Shown: one piece after another, positions 11,318 through 23,567 of the stretch
How positions within the stretch are numbered: the stretch's first letter is position 1
How the letters are laid out: each line of letters opens with the position of its first letter
Source: Alopecurus myosuroides
Taxonomy: Eukaryota > Streptophyta > Magnoliopsida > Poales > Poaceae
NCBI GenBank assembly: GCA_028641055.1
Contig: CM054062.1
Span: 27,524,808-27,588,807 of the forward strand
Direction: 5' to 3'
Length of the DNA stretch: 64,000 bases
Translations under genes and position numbers: made by a program
Notes under the pieces: model-generated
The model's database searches: none
The model's input: only the letters and a program-made list of their open reading frames with translations
Told to the model about the DNA's origin: nothing

Positions 11318-11632
11318 ACCTTGATAAAGACCGGCTAGTCCCTCAGTTGGCTTGGTAGCTGGGTAAGGTCGGGGGGGGGGGGGTAGAGGAGGAGTACCCA
11401 TCTCGACGACGGCGCATAAGCCATTCGCGCTCGCGAATCGCCGGTCTCTTTGCTGCTGGATATTGATGGATGCGAGCCGCACCACTCTCCAACGAAGCTA
11501 ACTCTAGCTCTGCCGCCACTGCTCTCTTTGTCGGCTGTATCCACGCTAGCTAGGCACCAAGCGCTACGCTCTACTCGTTACAAGTTCGGCCTTTTATCAG
11601 CATAAGTGAATTTGGATCACCCAAAAATAACA
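11318..11632 (-). repeat. 3' LTR of the copia remnant
   Basis: The start at 11632 is fixed by the adjacent polypurine tract and by the matching copy at 13174. The end at about 11318 is set only by the candidate target duplication. The roughly 315-bp LTR holds an unbroken run of 13 G on the plus strand (11371-11383). Confidence 0.55.
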
Positions 11633-11749
11633 CTCCACCTTGAGACAAAATTTCTTCATGTAGCATAAAACGAAACCTTCACCCTGAAACAACAAATAAA
11701 ATACCTTCGCCGCCAAATAGCCGCTTAGGCTAAATAGTGATACCAACTA

Positions 11750-13065
11750 AGTTTGATCAAAGCTCAAACTTAGTAACAGGAACTGACTTTGTCATCATAT
11801 CAGCAGGATTATCATGAGTACTAATCTTGCATATCTCCAGTTTACCTTGTGCAACAACATCACACACATAATGTTACTTAACATCATTGTGCTTTGTTCT
11901 CTCATGGAACATCTGATCCTTGGTAAGGTAAATAGCACTTTGACTGGCACAAAATAGGTTAATGCAAGTATCATCTCCATAAAGCTCAGCAAACAGACCT
12001 TTTAATCAAACAGATTCTTTGCATGCTTCAGCAATAGGCATGTACTCAGCCTCAGTAGTAGATTGTACAATAACACACTGCAAGGTAGCCTTCCAGCTAA
12101 CAACACATCCACTAACAGTAAACACATAACCTGTGTGGGACCTCCTCTTATCCAAGTCGGCAGCAAAATCTGAATCCACATAGCCCGTGAGTCCCTCACA
12201 AGTCTTGCCAAACTTCAGGCAAGCTTTGGATGTGCCGCGAAGGTACCTGAAAATTCACCGAACAACTTTCCAATGTTCTTTATCAGGATTAGCCATGTAT
12301 TGACTGATCAAACTCATAGCATAAGACAAATCAGGTCGAGAACACACCATGACATACATTAAGGAACCAACAACACTAGAATAAGGAACTCGTGACATGT
12401 ACTCAATATCTTTGTGAGTAGTAGAACATTGCAATGCTGACAATTTGAAGTGTGAAGCAATAGGGGTACTAACAGATTTTGCATCATGCATATTGAAACG
12501 ATGAAGAAATTTCTTAATGTAATTTTTCTGACTAAGAAATATCAATCTAGATTTTCTATCTCTTGAAATTTTCATACCTAGGATTTTCTTAGCAGGACCG
12601 AGATCATTTATCTCAAACTCACTACTCAACTGTTTCTTCAATGTAGTGATTTCTTTCATGCTCTTGGCAGCAATTAACATATCATCAACATATAGCAACA
12701 AGTATATATGCGATTCATCAACAAATTTACTGTACACACAACTATCATATTCAGACCTCTTAAAGCCATGCGACATCATAAAAGAATCAAACTTTTTATA
12801 CTACCGTCGAGGAGACTGTTTCAAACCGTGAAGGAACTTCTTTAGCTTGCACACGAAATCCTCTTACCAAACACTATGAACCCTTTAGGTTGGTCCGTGT
12901 ATATTTCCTCCTCAAGTTTTCCATGCAAAAACGCAGTCTTCACATCTAACTACTTAAGCCCAAGATCATGCATAGTAACAGTACTAAAGAAAGTACGAAT
13001 AGAACTATGCTTGACAACTGGGGAGAACACATCATTATAATCCACTCCTCCGTGCGGGCCAACTT
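11750..13065 (-). pseudogene. Copia reverse transcriptase / RNase H pseudogene
   Basis: Copia-type RT signatures are readable in order: DYNDVFSPVVKHSSIRTFF near 13040, LDVKTAFLHGKLEEEIY near 12930, YLLLYVDDMLIAAKS near 12690, and RNase H with GYVDSDFAADLDKRRSHTGY near 12150. In-frame stops sit at two positions where the family normally has tryptophan (near 12803 and at 12255-12257), and there is at least one frameshift near 12860. Tryptophan-to-stop changes fit C-to-T decay of methylated DNA. The longest open piece is 12779-12255. The fragment is inactive. Confidence 0.85.
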
Positions 13066-13185
13066 TGTCGTGCAAACGCGATGGGCCAACTTCAGACTCG
13101 AGGCGCTGCGCTCTACTCGTCAGAAATTCGGCCTTTATCAGCATAAGTAAAATTTAGATCACCCAAAAATAACAACTTGGATTGG

Positions 13186-13627
13186 CTAAGATGTCTCTGC
13201 CTGGCTATCGCCTCTCTCTCTCGAAGAGAAACAAACGCGGAGAGCAGTGTGCCAAATGACAAATTCAAAAATAACTCAAAAGACAACTTAATTGAACCGT
13301 CAAACGGAGGGGAAAGGGAAAAATAACGAGGGACGACACGTTGAGATTGGTGAGAGACATCCGACGGTAAAAAAAAGTGCGCATTTTCCTATTACAAAAC
13401 AGGTAGTAGCTGATTATTAATAAAGGTGTTCCAATAAAATTGCAAGCACTAGTTACCAATACAATCTCGCTCTACAGTAGCGAAGAGGGGGAATAATAAA
13501 TGGAAGAACCCTAACTAATTAGGAACAACAATTCCACAAAGAACACATACACTTCAATCGCACGCGATGCCGCACAGATGACCACCTCACACAAAACTAG
13601 CTAGGCTCACAAGCGATTCACAAACAA
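13186..13627. repeat. 3' flank of AO fragment A', homologous to 16965-17409
   Basis: It shares the GGCTAAGATGTCTCTG start, the CGAGGGACGACACGTTGA block and the region just before the AO stop with the flank of fragment A, with small differences throughout. Homology stops where the copia remnant begins, so copia inserted into or next to this older duplicate. Confidence 0.75.
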
Positions 13628-13988
13628 TCAGAGGTGGTCGCCGTTCATGAGCGCGGTGGCCGTGGCGCCACATGACACAGCTTCCCTGGGCACCTTGCCG
13701 ACCCTGTCCATGGCTTCGGCGAAGATGACACCCATGCCCATGTGCAGATGCGGTTCGATGTGGCAGTGGAATGCCCACACGCCCGGGTTGTCCGCCACAA
13801 ACCGGAGCGCCGTCCACCCGTACGGGAAGATCACCGCCGTGTTCCGCAGCGGCGGGTTCACCAGGTTGAGCCTGGCCGCGTCGGCGGCGTCCCCCTTGAA
13901 GGCCCCGTCGCCGTAGCCCAGCACCCAGAAGTCGTGCCCGTGCAGGTGCCACGGGTGCACCTCGCTGACGTTGTGCGCCAGCGCGTTG
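13628..13988 (-). pseudogene. L-ascorbate oxidase C-terminal fragment (fragment A')
   Basis: The 120 codons match the last part of plant L-ascorbate oxidase, an apoplastic multicopper enzyme that oxidises ascorbate. They include the copper ligand stretches [14 protein letters not shown] and [12 protein letters not shown] and end at a normal TGA (13628-13630). Homology with fragment A (17410-18375) breaks abruptly at 13988. The frame stays open upstream to an ATG at 14164, giving a 178-codon chimeric frame with 58 unrelated N-terminal codons. The downstream flank also matches fragment A, by eye at more than 90 percent. Without the first two cupredoxin domains it cannot be an oxidase. Confidence 0.85.
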
Positions 13989-16964
13989 ACGATAGGCGCT
14001 GATGTTGATTCGTTCGATTCTTGTAGAGGATGCAGCGATCGATTCTTTCTCCTGGTTCTCTTGGTACCTGCAGCTCCTGCTAGTGCTCTGAATTCCACTG
14101 CGAACCTGTAGACAAACACTGAAACTGCACGTGCCTGTTGTTTTAATTTACATATGTTCATCACTCTTCCTGCTCATATATCTGTTAGCGTGCTTGGCAC
14201 TAGTGTTCTCAACTGAAATGTGTTGCTGGTTCGGATTGGAGTTGGGAGACCAGTGACCACCACTTGCTGGTTCGGATTGGAGTTGGCACTAGTGTTCTCA
14301 ACTGAAATGTGCTACTATGATTCCTGCAAACTTGTGAATTGTAGCATGTTTATTTTGGAACGTTGATGTTCATGTGCTGCTGTTGTAAAAATTGGATATT
14401 TAATAATCTATGTTGATTTGGTTTAGGGTTTAGACCATCGACCAATGTGCATTGCCTCCATGTACGAGAGACTAGTTAAATTATAGCTGCAAGCCTGCAA
14501 GTATATTCGTGCATGCTTGGTGGTATGACGCTATGCAAGTATCTCCGTGCATGCAGCATGCTTGATACTTTTTGTATGGTGCGTACTAGCTGCCTGGCCG
14601 CTAGTACAAGTCGTACTAAGTGCATACTAGCATGAAACATCAACGATGGTCTTTAATAGAAAATAATTCCTAAACTTAAACTTGTAGTGTGGTGCCTATG
14701 ACAGAAACATGTGGTAGATGATTGGAATTATTGCTTGCACTTGATGCAAATATGTTAACGACCATACAAATAAACTGATGGTTCTTGAGCTAGTTAATTT
14801 TAAAACTTATCATCCGTATGATATTATTTTGAGTGTAGGTGTGTTTTCCACGTATGCTCTTGACAATCGTCAATTGTTTTGCGACGGACGTCAATGACGT
14901 ATAATTAGCTGAAGCGTGCCTACACATTAATAAAAACATTAAAAAAAAACAGAGAAAAACAAGCTGAATGCACCTGGACACGGTGCACCCGAACAAATAA
15001 AGACTCGAGGGTAACATCTGAGTTGGTGTTGTTGTATGCACAATTATTTAACTATTTAATTTACTTTCGTATTTGCATGATATTCTCTCGTATATAAATT
15101 TGACTTCTTATATGTATGCTTTTACCAACGAGTCGTATCCTTGAGGAGCAAACTGGAAGTTGGTGTTGCCAACCTAGTCATACTTTCTAAGAGAAGTATA
15201 TTAAGTTTATGTCAACATGTATACGAGTTAAAATAATATATCTTTGATCATATGGATGAGAGAGAAATTGAGTGGACACTCATGCAAGAGTCAAGTTATA
15301 TCACATGCTCCTATGCACTTTGTGAGAATGTGAGGTGGGTCATGCCTTACTAAACTAGCACGTTTTTGTGGATAACTATTGTATATGTTGGCTATATGGT
15401 TGACTATAAGTGACATGACATAGCTGGTTGATGGTTCTACTATTAAACTTGCTCTAAGACGTAGACCGTATGCACTTGATATGAAGAGTTAGCTTAACTA
15501 CGTTTTCACTGTTGCTGAAATAATCATAGAATGAAGAACGAAAATTAGGTTGAATGCATGGGTGTGAGTACCCTAGAGTGTTGACCGGAACAGTAAAATA
15601 AAACTCATGATTGGAGGGAGATATGGAATTAATTTAAACATAAACATATAACTGACTCAGCGGACCTAGGCATATGTGAGGTGGTGTGAGTTGTCGAAGG
15701 ATCAATGCGGAAAAGTGGATCCCTCGGAGGAATCAGAGTCGATACCATGTCTTAGGTGGTGTCAGTTGTTACGCAGGTGGAGGTGGCTATGGCGCCACCT
15801 CGGAGTAGACCATGAATAAGGCGGAGTCGGCCATGGGATTTAGCCAATCACCTTATCCATTCCGTCAACTTTGACACCATAATTGCCGCGGTCGGATCGA
15901 AGCGCCGCGGCGGAAGTGTGTAGGCACTCCACCAAAACAAAAAAAGATGCGGAAAGAAAGCGGGTTGGGCTCCAAAGAAAATAGGAAGTGGATGCGCAAA
16001 AAGATAAGCCCATAGGTTTTGCCTATAAAAGCAAATGACTCGAGAAAATTTATAGACAAATGGAAAATCCTAAAGAAACTTAAGACCGTAGTTTGAACAC
16101 TTAAAACATTTGACCATTTATTATTTTAGATCTCTATAAATTTGATAAAGCTGCATAAAAAATTCATAAACCTCTAATATTTTAAATATCTTTATTATTT
16201 GCGTAATGATTTAAAAAAATTAATTCGTATAAAACAATCTAGCAAGAGTAAACCTTGGCTTTTTAGATCAAGACTTAACCTTGTTGACAACGCATTACTG
16301 CCGAGAAAACCATTCTCTTGCATAACACTTAACTCGAAAATTCAAAAATTAGGCCATTTAACTCGATATAACATTTCTTATCTAGAGAGACAGTATTTAC
16401 AAGTGTATTGCAACTGTCTTTAATTTGAGAACCATCCTCTGACTTCAAATTTGTTGAACTTATTAAAAATACAAACATACTTGTGGACGACTGCAAATTT
16501 ACTCTTCAATTGCCATGTCTACGGCAATGGATCGCAAAATCGACTAAGTTGTGGAGGACGAGCGACGGCTGGCGAGCAGGCGAGCGATAGTGGAAGCATA
16601 CAAGTGGATGGTCGATGTGATCCGATCATAAATTCATATATTTACCTGACGTACACAGTGTCCCGAGTCGATCACCTATTGGCCTGTGTGCTTCGTTGGT
16701 TTACCGAGTAGCAGTAGCTATTTCAATAACGTGGGAGGGCCCTATTAAGCTATTAATTAATGTATTCACAAGAAACGCTATTGAAGTATTCACAGGAAAA
16801 ACTACGAGCTCGACAAAACTGTTAAGTTAAATAATTTTTTCTTTACATGCACATAAACTAAGCCTACTAACACATACCTAAAATGGGTCCCCAAATTTTT
16901 TGGGCCCAAGGCGGCCGCCCGTCTCTGTCTCTGCACAAGAAACGCTATTGAAGTATTCACCGGC
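13989..16964. other. Gene-free stretch between two AO fragments
   Basis: The DNA is mostly AT-rich with stops in every frame. Apart from the swapped duplication near 14200, I see a repeated CACAAGAAACGCTATTGAAG (near 16770 and 16934) and an imperfect palindrome of GGGTCCCC and GGGCCC around an A/T core near 16886. No coding or RNA feature is supported. Confidence 0.5.
14194..14311 (+). repeat. Local duplication of two blocks in swapped order
   Basis: Block X (29 bp, starting TTGGCACTAGTG) is at 14194-14222 and 14283-14311. Block Y (23 bp, starting TTGCTGGTTCGG) is at 14223-14245 and 14264-14286. The first half reads X-Y and the second Y-X, with the second pair overlapping by four bases. Confidence 0.85.
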
Positions 16965-17409
16965 TAAGATGTCTCTGTCTCTGCCTCGCTGTCGCCTCTC
17001 TCTCCCTCGAAGTGAAACAAACTCGGAAAGCAGTGCCAAATGAAAAATTCAAAAATAACTCAAGAATACAACTTAACTGAACCCTCAAACGGAGGGTATG
17101 GGAAAAATAACGAGGGACGACACGTTGAAATTGGTGAAAGAGATCCGACGGCAAAAAGAAGTGTGCATTTTCCTATTACAAATAAGCTAGCTGATTATTA
17201 ATAAAGGTGTTCCAATAAAATTGCACGCACTAGTCACCAATACAATCTCGCTCTGCAGTAGCGAAGAGGGGGAATAATAAATCGAAGAACCCTAACTAAT
17301 TAGGAACCACAATTCCACAAAGAACACGAACACTTCAATGGCACGCGATGCCGCACGGATGGACTACCTCATACAAAACTAGCTAGACTCACCGGCGATT
17401 CACAAACAA

Positions 17410-18608
17410 TCAGAGGTGGTCGCCGTTCATGAGCGCGGTGGCCGTGGCGCCGCATGACACGGCTTCCCTGGGCACCTTGCCGAGCCTGTCGATGGCTTCG
17501 GCGAAGATGATACCCATGCCCATGTGCAGGTGCGGTTCGATGTGGCAGTGGAATGCCCACACGCCCGGGTTGTCCGCCACGAACCGGAGCGCAGTCCACC
17601 CGTACGGGAAGATCACCGCCGTGTTCCGCAGCGGCGGGTTCACCAGGTTCAGCCTCGCGGCGTCGGCGGCGTCCCCCTTGAAGGCCCCGTCGCCGTAGCC
17701 CAGCACCCAGAAGTCGTGCCCGTGCAGGTGCCACGGGTGCACCTCGCTGACGTTGTGCGCCAGCGCGTTGGCGTTCTGGAGCACCACGTCCACCGTGGTG
17801 TTGTGGCGCAGCACGTACACGTTGTCCCCCGTCGTCGTGTTCGGGTTGTGCGGCGGCCGCGTCACGTCGTAGGCGCGCCCGAACGTGTCCGCCGGCCGCG
17901 CCGCGGCGAGCGCCGTCTTGAGACCGAGCTTCAGGGAGCCGAGGTACGGCGTCGCGGGAAGCATCATGGAGACGTTGTTTATGGACCACTTGATGTGCCC
18001 GCCAATCTTGTTCTGCGTGTTGAGCAGCTCAATGCGGCGGTCAGACGTCGCCGGCGGCGGAGGCGTGCCGGCCCGGGCACGGATCTTGTACGTGAAGGCC
18101 TTGCTGTGCGCGGTGTCGTTCCAGACCGGGGTGACCGGCGGCGCGATGGCCGGCAGCTTGAACCCGCGGTTCGACCGGTAGTTCAGCAGGGCCAGCGCCG
18201 GCGCCGTCTTGGGCATCCGGCCGCGCACGCCGACGCTGACCCAGTAGTTGGACGACGGGTCCTGGTCGGTGGTGAGCAGGACGGAGTAGCTGTCCCCGGA
18301 GTAGACGTCGATGTCGTCCACGACGAACGGCTCCACGTAGTTGCCGTCGGCTTCCACCACCGTCAGCTTGTGATTCTGAGGCAAAAAAAGAAAAAAAAAC
18401 GCAACTGATCATGACCCTGTACATCGCAGAAACAGTTTATATTGTTGTGTCTTGGGTTTGCTTACCCCAATGGCGAGGTTGAGGGAGGCCAGGGAGGTGG
18501 TGCTGGCGATCCTGAGTCTGTAGGTTTTGTTGGGCTCGACGGGCGCGCAGTGCTTGTTGCCGCCGCTAGCGAGCAGTTGAACTGGCCCCTTCCGTTGATC
18601 AGCAAAGA
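17410..18608 (-). pseudogene. L-ascorbate oxidase pseudogene, 3' half (fragment A)
   Basis: The last exon (18375-17410) is open for 321 codons and carries the second and third cupredoxin domains of plant AO, including [14 protein letters not shown] and the type-1 copper segment [17 protein letters not shown] intron (18465-18376) joins it to a partial exon ending at 18466. That partial exon keeps [10 protein letters not shown] and [21 protein letters not shown], but a deletion between these two stretches shifts the frame. Homology to AO ends near 18608, so exon 1 with the signal peptide and first copper motif is missing. Codon use is GC-rich, as in cereal genes. The 3' part from 17851 rightwards is in the duplicated block. 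Confidence 0.9.
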
Positions 18609-20865
18609 CTGCACCAGAAAGAACAGTGCCTTTGTGAAGAGTGGCGGGCCATTGTGCATGGAGGCAAGAGCGGAGCGGCGCGCCTAGTCCTGCTCCCTGC
18701 CCCTCCTGTGAACCGTACGAGCGGATTGTAACTCAGCTCCCCACGGGCAGACGGATGCGTTTCACTCTCCAGAGCACGTACGGAAAGGCATCGCGTGGCA
18801 GGGGAAACCACATTCTCCAGGTGCAGCGGTACTAGAGAAAAAAAAGAGCAAATCCATGGTTTCCTCCCAACCCGATCGATCGGTCCGTCTCTCTCTTTTT
18901 CTTTTCCCTCAACATAAAGGAAAGGAAAGGCACGTGTGCCTGCGTTCACAAGAGAAGCTGCGCGAGAGGAATTTTGCTAATCACGGTACACTAGCTAGGA
19001 TGGCTTAATTAAGTATATTGCTCGCTGACGTAGGACGAATGATCAAATCCAAACAAGCAAAGCAAATGAGCGAGGGGACAAACAAAAACAAGTAGCTAGA
19101 TCCATGAGAAAAACTCAACTCAGCATGCCTCTTACCTGCTCTTCTCGCTCCCAAGATACCACCTCCTCCCTCCCCTCCCCTCGCCAAGCCCAAGTCGCAA
19201 GTCGCGCATAACGCCCGCGGCCTCCTCGACCACATCCTAATATTTATAGAGCCACACACACATAGTTTCAACTAGATGGATGGAGGCAAGGCGACTCCTC
19301 CCGCGGCGGGAACAAGCGCACTGATTCAATCTCTTCCTTTCGTGCCGCCCATAGGATAGGATGGGAGAGAAAATTAGAAGGGCCACGATGCATCGATCGG
19401 GGCCTTGGATCGGTGACGTGCCTCACTGCTTTACTCCTCCCACAATCCAATTCATTGCATGTCCTCGACAAACCAATCGGCGCATCACTCATTTCCTACT
19501 TTACTCCTTTATCAAAAAAAAAAATTTGCTACTTTACTCGGAACACCAACCCACCGTTCAGCTTCCACTTCCCAGCATTACGCCGCCACGATTATTACTA
19601 ACTAAGTTTCCATCTTCTCTCAGTTGTCCTCGTTGGGGCCCGGCATACGTACGTGCTTTGGATTCACGTCACGAGTTCAATCAATCAAACGAGATAAACG
19701 TTAGGTTTATTCCAACTCAAACTACTACTACTATCGCAACTTCTGCCGGTATGGAATAGTAGTACTACGAAATATCAAGCACCATGCACCATAGATTACA
19801 AGAATTTCTGTGCTACTTGTGTCCTGCTGCCTTCGTTTGCAAAATAGATGGACACCAGCAACATTGGTTACACATTGCGCACTTGTCTTTTCATGACAAC
19901 TTAACTGCCAGAAACTAAATTGCTGGTCAGAGTAAATGCAAACAGTTTGCACACGTAGCTCATGACATTACATTACATCCATCATCTGCGGAAAAACTTA
20001 ATAATCCACGGAATGAAGCATCAATTCCGGAATTGCTATTACAACACATGATCCAAGCATTACAAAATTCTTCCAAATCTTGGCGGACCATGACAATACA
20101 CACACACACTACATGAAGGCTCCTTGTCACCACGTCTTCCAGCTTCCAAGTCCTTCAACAGCCAGCTACAGGTTCCAGCCAACTTCCAGGTCCTTGAACA
20201 AGAACATTACAGTCAGATATAGCAACAATAAACATCAAGGAGGGTGGTTTCTACTTAACACACAAGACACATCACATACGCAATGCAGGGTCCAAAAACA
20301 GAGTAACACCTCAAGTTTTGCTCAACTGTTTAAGTTAACAAAGCTAGCAAGGCATGCGAAATAAGAAACATAGTGATTTGAGTTTTGCCAACAAGGAGCA
20401 TGGCATCATGAGTTCAGCTAGAAACAGAATTCCGACATGCCATTAGCGCCGCCAACACAGACAGACAAATCATGATTCGGCGGTGCGAGCGAGGTAGTAA
20501 ATACCAGCTGGCAGGTCGACTAGGCGGCGACTACAATCTCTATTACAACTTTGAGAGGTTGGATCGTGCTAGCATCCAAAGTATTGTGGTTAGAGACTGG
20601 TGAACAGGAGCAACTAAAACTAAAAAATATAGCGACACCAAACATATAGTAGCAATTGAGCGTCAACAATTACTTGGCCGCTGCGATTTCCGACTCATGC
20701 CGCTTCTCCAGGTTGCACCCAACTAACTACAGCCTCGAATAAGTGGAGCTGCTCCCTTCACCCAGCTCAAGCCTATGGATGACACCATTTCCTTGTTCTA
20801 GACAGTGGTGCCTCACCAGAAGCCAAGCATAGTAGCATCAACCTGAGAGGTTAATATTTCATCTA
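18609..20865. other. Gene-free part of the duplicated block
   Basis: Upstream of the AO fragment (minus strand) the DNA becomes non-coding. It holds a CT-rich stretch near 19140-19190 and an A11 run near 19514. No terminal repeats or long frames are convincing. Copy 2 is 45552-47808. Confidence 0.45.
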
Positions 20866-20912
20866 CTCCCTCCGATCCGCTATATGTGACAGTTTTTTCG
20901 GATCGGAGGGAG
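20866..20912. mobile_element. Minimal Stowaway MITE (47 bp), copy 1
   Basis: Terminal inverted repeats CTCCCTCCGATCC and its exact complement enclose about 21 bp and are flanked by TA (20864-20865 and 20913-20914), the Stowaway/mariner target duplication. At 47 bp it is far shorter than usual members, so most of the interior is lost. Confidence 0.9.
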
Positions 20913-22303
20913 TAAAAGAAGAACACCTGCAGAGGTAAAATAACCAATCTCAGGAGCCTCAAAGTAACTCCCAGCCCCATCAACCAATAAAGTGCCAAGA
21001 TTAGATAACAAGTCTATAAGATTTATAGCACAGTGCATTATGTTCAATCTGGAGGTGAAAATCAGCAGCTAGAATCAACCTATATACACTCAAGAGGTTC
21101 GGAAATAACTAATTTGAACACTAGGAACTATTGCATCGATCTGACAACTAATTTGGATATCATCGCAATTCTTCTCCCAAGAAAAAAAACAAAACAAAAT
21201 CTAATTGCATTTATTTAATCTCCTCAAAAGGGCATAGATCTCACTGTACAGGTATAAGCAAAGCAATCATTGCATTGATAGGAAGGTGAAGTGGCAAATC
21301 AATGCATTGGTCTCACCTGCGAACTGTGGCGACCTTCAACAGGAAAAAGAGGGAGGAGGCCTCACATGGCCGGAGACGCAGACCATGGGAAAGCCGCGCA
21401 GCAGTCCAGGTAACGACAATCCCAAGCTGCGCGTGGTGGACAAAGGTATGCACAACCCTCTGTGGCTCGTGCCAGCGCTCACGCGTCCTGGTCGCCAGCA
21501 GCCCCTCGTCGGCGTGCAGTCAGCTGACCTCACTCCATGGGCCATGCTGTGACGCAGACCGGTGATTTCGATGGAGCCGCGCGCACCGTCCAATCGATGC
21601 ATGTGCACTCCAATGAACAAGCCAGCTGCGACACCATGCCTCCACACGGCGCCACCTCTCTCATCACCATGGCTAGGGCGGGTGCAGCCGATCTGATGCG
21701 GAGAGCAGAGACGGAGAAGAGGGCCACCACTTCCATGGTTGTGGCACAGTGAACTTTCCGCATAGCAGCGAGGGCAGAGGTGAGTCGAAGTTGATGGGCG
21801 TCTAGGACTACAACCGCGCATGTGGCGCAGGGGTTACGGGAAAAGACACACGCTAACTTCCAGAAAAAATAACAATAAGAACATATACATGTAATCCTAC
21901 ATATAATGCAAACTCGAATAACCACGAGTGTTGTAAAAAAGGAAGTACCACTGATCTAGTAATTATGTAGTGAAAAAATGAGGGAGATGTAGAAACTCAC
22001 TTAAACAAGAACTTGTATATCTATCACTCGGATACAAAACCATTGTCAAAACCCTTATTTCCTTGCACTCAAAATTATATGAGTATCATCTCCGCATAGG
22101 CAAAATATTTTCTGCATAGATAGATAGATTCATCAGTACAAAATACTAAATAGGAAGGTTTGGTTTCAGAAACTACTAAGAGAACTACAGGAAAGAATTG
22201 TAACAGCTGGCATAATTTTGCAGGAAATGATTGATCAGATGCTATTACGGGATGGACAACAGACAACACGTACATCAGTTACTAAGAGCACCACATGTAG
22301 CCT

Positions 22304-23567
22304 CGAAACTGGAGCCCACTTCTTCTTCTGCCCGGGACCTTGACACCGTCCACTCCGCCTTTCTCCTTCGCCTCCGATGGTTGCGGTAGCGCTGATGCAG
22401 TCATCGATAGCACTGGCGGCTCTCCCAGGTCACTTGTCATCTCCCAATGGCACATGGTAGAGCATTCAGTTTAAAATGATCCTACGAGAAAAGAAATACG
22501 AGGTCGGAACAAAGCAATAAGTTTCAATCCTCAAATAATTTTTACATAAACTAGAATTTCCTATATATATGAAAATTACATAGCAATTATTCAGTCTTGC
22601 CGGTGGAAGTGAGATTGTCAAGGTTAAATTGCTTCAAGGAGTTGGACACGGCAATACCATGTAGAATACACTAGCAGTCATTGTGTTCTAGACGGGACTA
22701 ATATTCTGGACAAGCAAGTGCTACTCCTGTACATGCTGAGCTGAATACGTAACTACATCTATGCCTTCCAAGACAGAAGATGTTCCTAGCGACAAGTCTA
22801 TTTTAGTTCAATCCACAAATAATTTTTACAAAAGAACTTCAGTTTCCTATACATGGCAAATAATATGTACATAACAGTTGATTAGTCTAATCTACAAAAG
22901 CTAGATGTCAAAATTTAGGTGCTTCAAGGTGAGAAACGAAAAGACCATATAATATATACTGGCAGCCAACAGAAGGTGATCTAGGCAGCATAACTACATG
23001 TTCTGGTCAAGCTAGAGCAACTCGTGTGTTGTTGCAGAGTAACTAGTACATCTATATATCCGACTAAAGACACCGGATGTTCTTAGCTAGCAGCAAGATT
23101 GCAGTGACCAATTTCCTAGGATTTGGCCACAACGTAGACAATGCAGACACGGTGGAGAGAAAGCTTGCATCAGCAAGGTTGATACACAGGTAGCATACCT
23201 CGGTCGACGACGCCGCCGGCGATGGTGATGCCGGTGGTGAGCGTGTCCGTCCCTAGCAGCACATGAGGACGGCGAGCGGTGGGGCGGTACCAGCAGCAGC
23301 ATCCGTCCGCAGGTTCGTCGGCGAGCGGCAGCAGCCACGAGGGAGAGACCTCCCTGCCGGATGTGATGTGTGAGCGCAGAGAAGAAGAGGAGTAGATCGA
23401 GTGGGCAGCGATGGAACCAACAAGAGAGAAAAGATTGCACCTTGGGGATGTGGTGGTCGCGGTGGGGTTGAGCTCCTGCAGGTCGAGGGATGCCCGGCGC
23501 GCGGTGGTTCGTCGGGAGCACGGCGCGGTGCCGGAGGTTCCGTTCATCGTCGTGCTCGAGATCCATG
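22304..23567 (-). other. Candidate multi-exon gene or transcript, unrecognised, copy 1
   Basis: A GC-rich island on the minus strand has an ATG in a good context at 23566 (CCACCATGG) and a second at 23547 that opens 125 codons to 23170. Possible donors follow at about 23440 (AAG|GTGCAA) and 23199 (CGAG|GTATGC). A separate open stretch at 22455-22304 reads SDLGEPPVLSMTASALPQPS and ends RGYMWCS before a TAG. The amino acid composition of these pieces looks protein-like, but I recognise no family and could not join the exons into one frame. It may be a transposon-borne fragment or a non-coding transcript. Confidence 0.25.

Larger units (their letters stand above)
11318..13174 (-). mobile_element. 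Ty1/copia remnant deleted from the 5' LTR into RT
   Basis: On the minus strand the remnant starts with the first ~70 bp of a 5' LTR (13174-13105), jumps into reverse transcriptase, runs through RT and RNase H, and ends in a 3' LTR beginning at 11632. Both LTR starts read TGTTATTTTTGGGTGATC. The polypurine tract CAAGGTGGAG lies directly before the 3' LTR. ACTTG stands immediately outside both ends (11313-11317 and 13175-13179) and may be the target duplication, although the 3' LTR does not then end in the usual CA. Gag, protease and integrase are gone. Confidence 0.75.

Noticed and set aside
17524..18408. 294-codon plus-strand frame over AO fragment A
   Set aside because: It is the antisense shadow of the GC-rich AO exon, very rich in Arg, Val and His.
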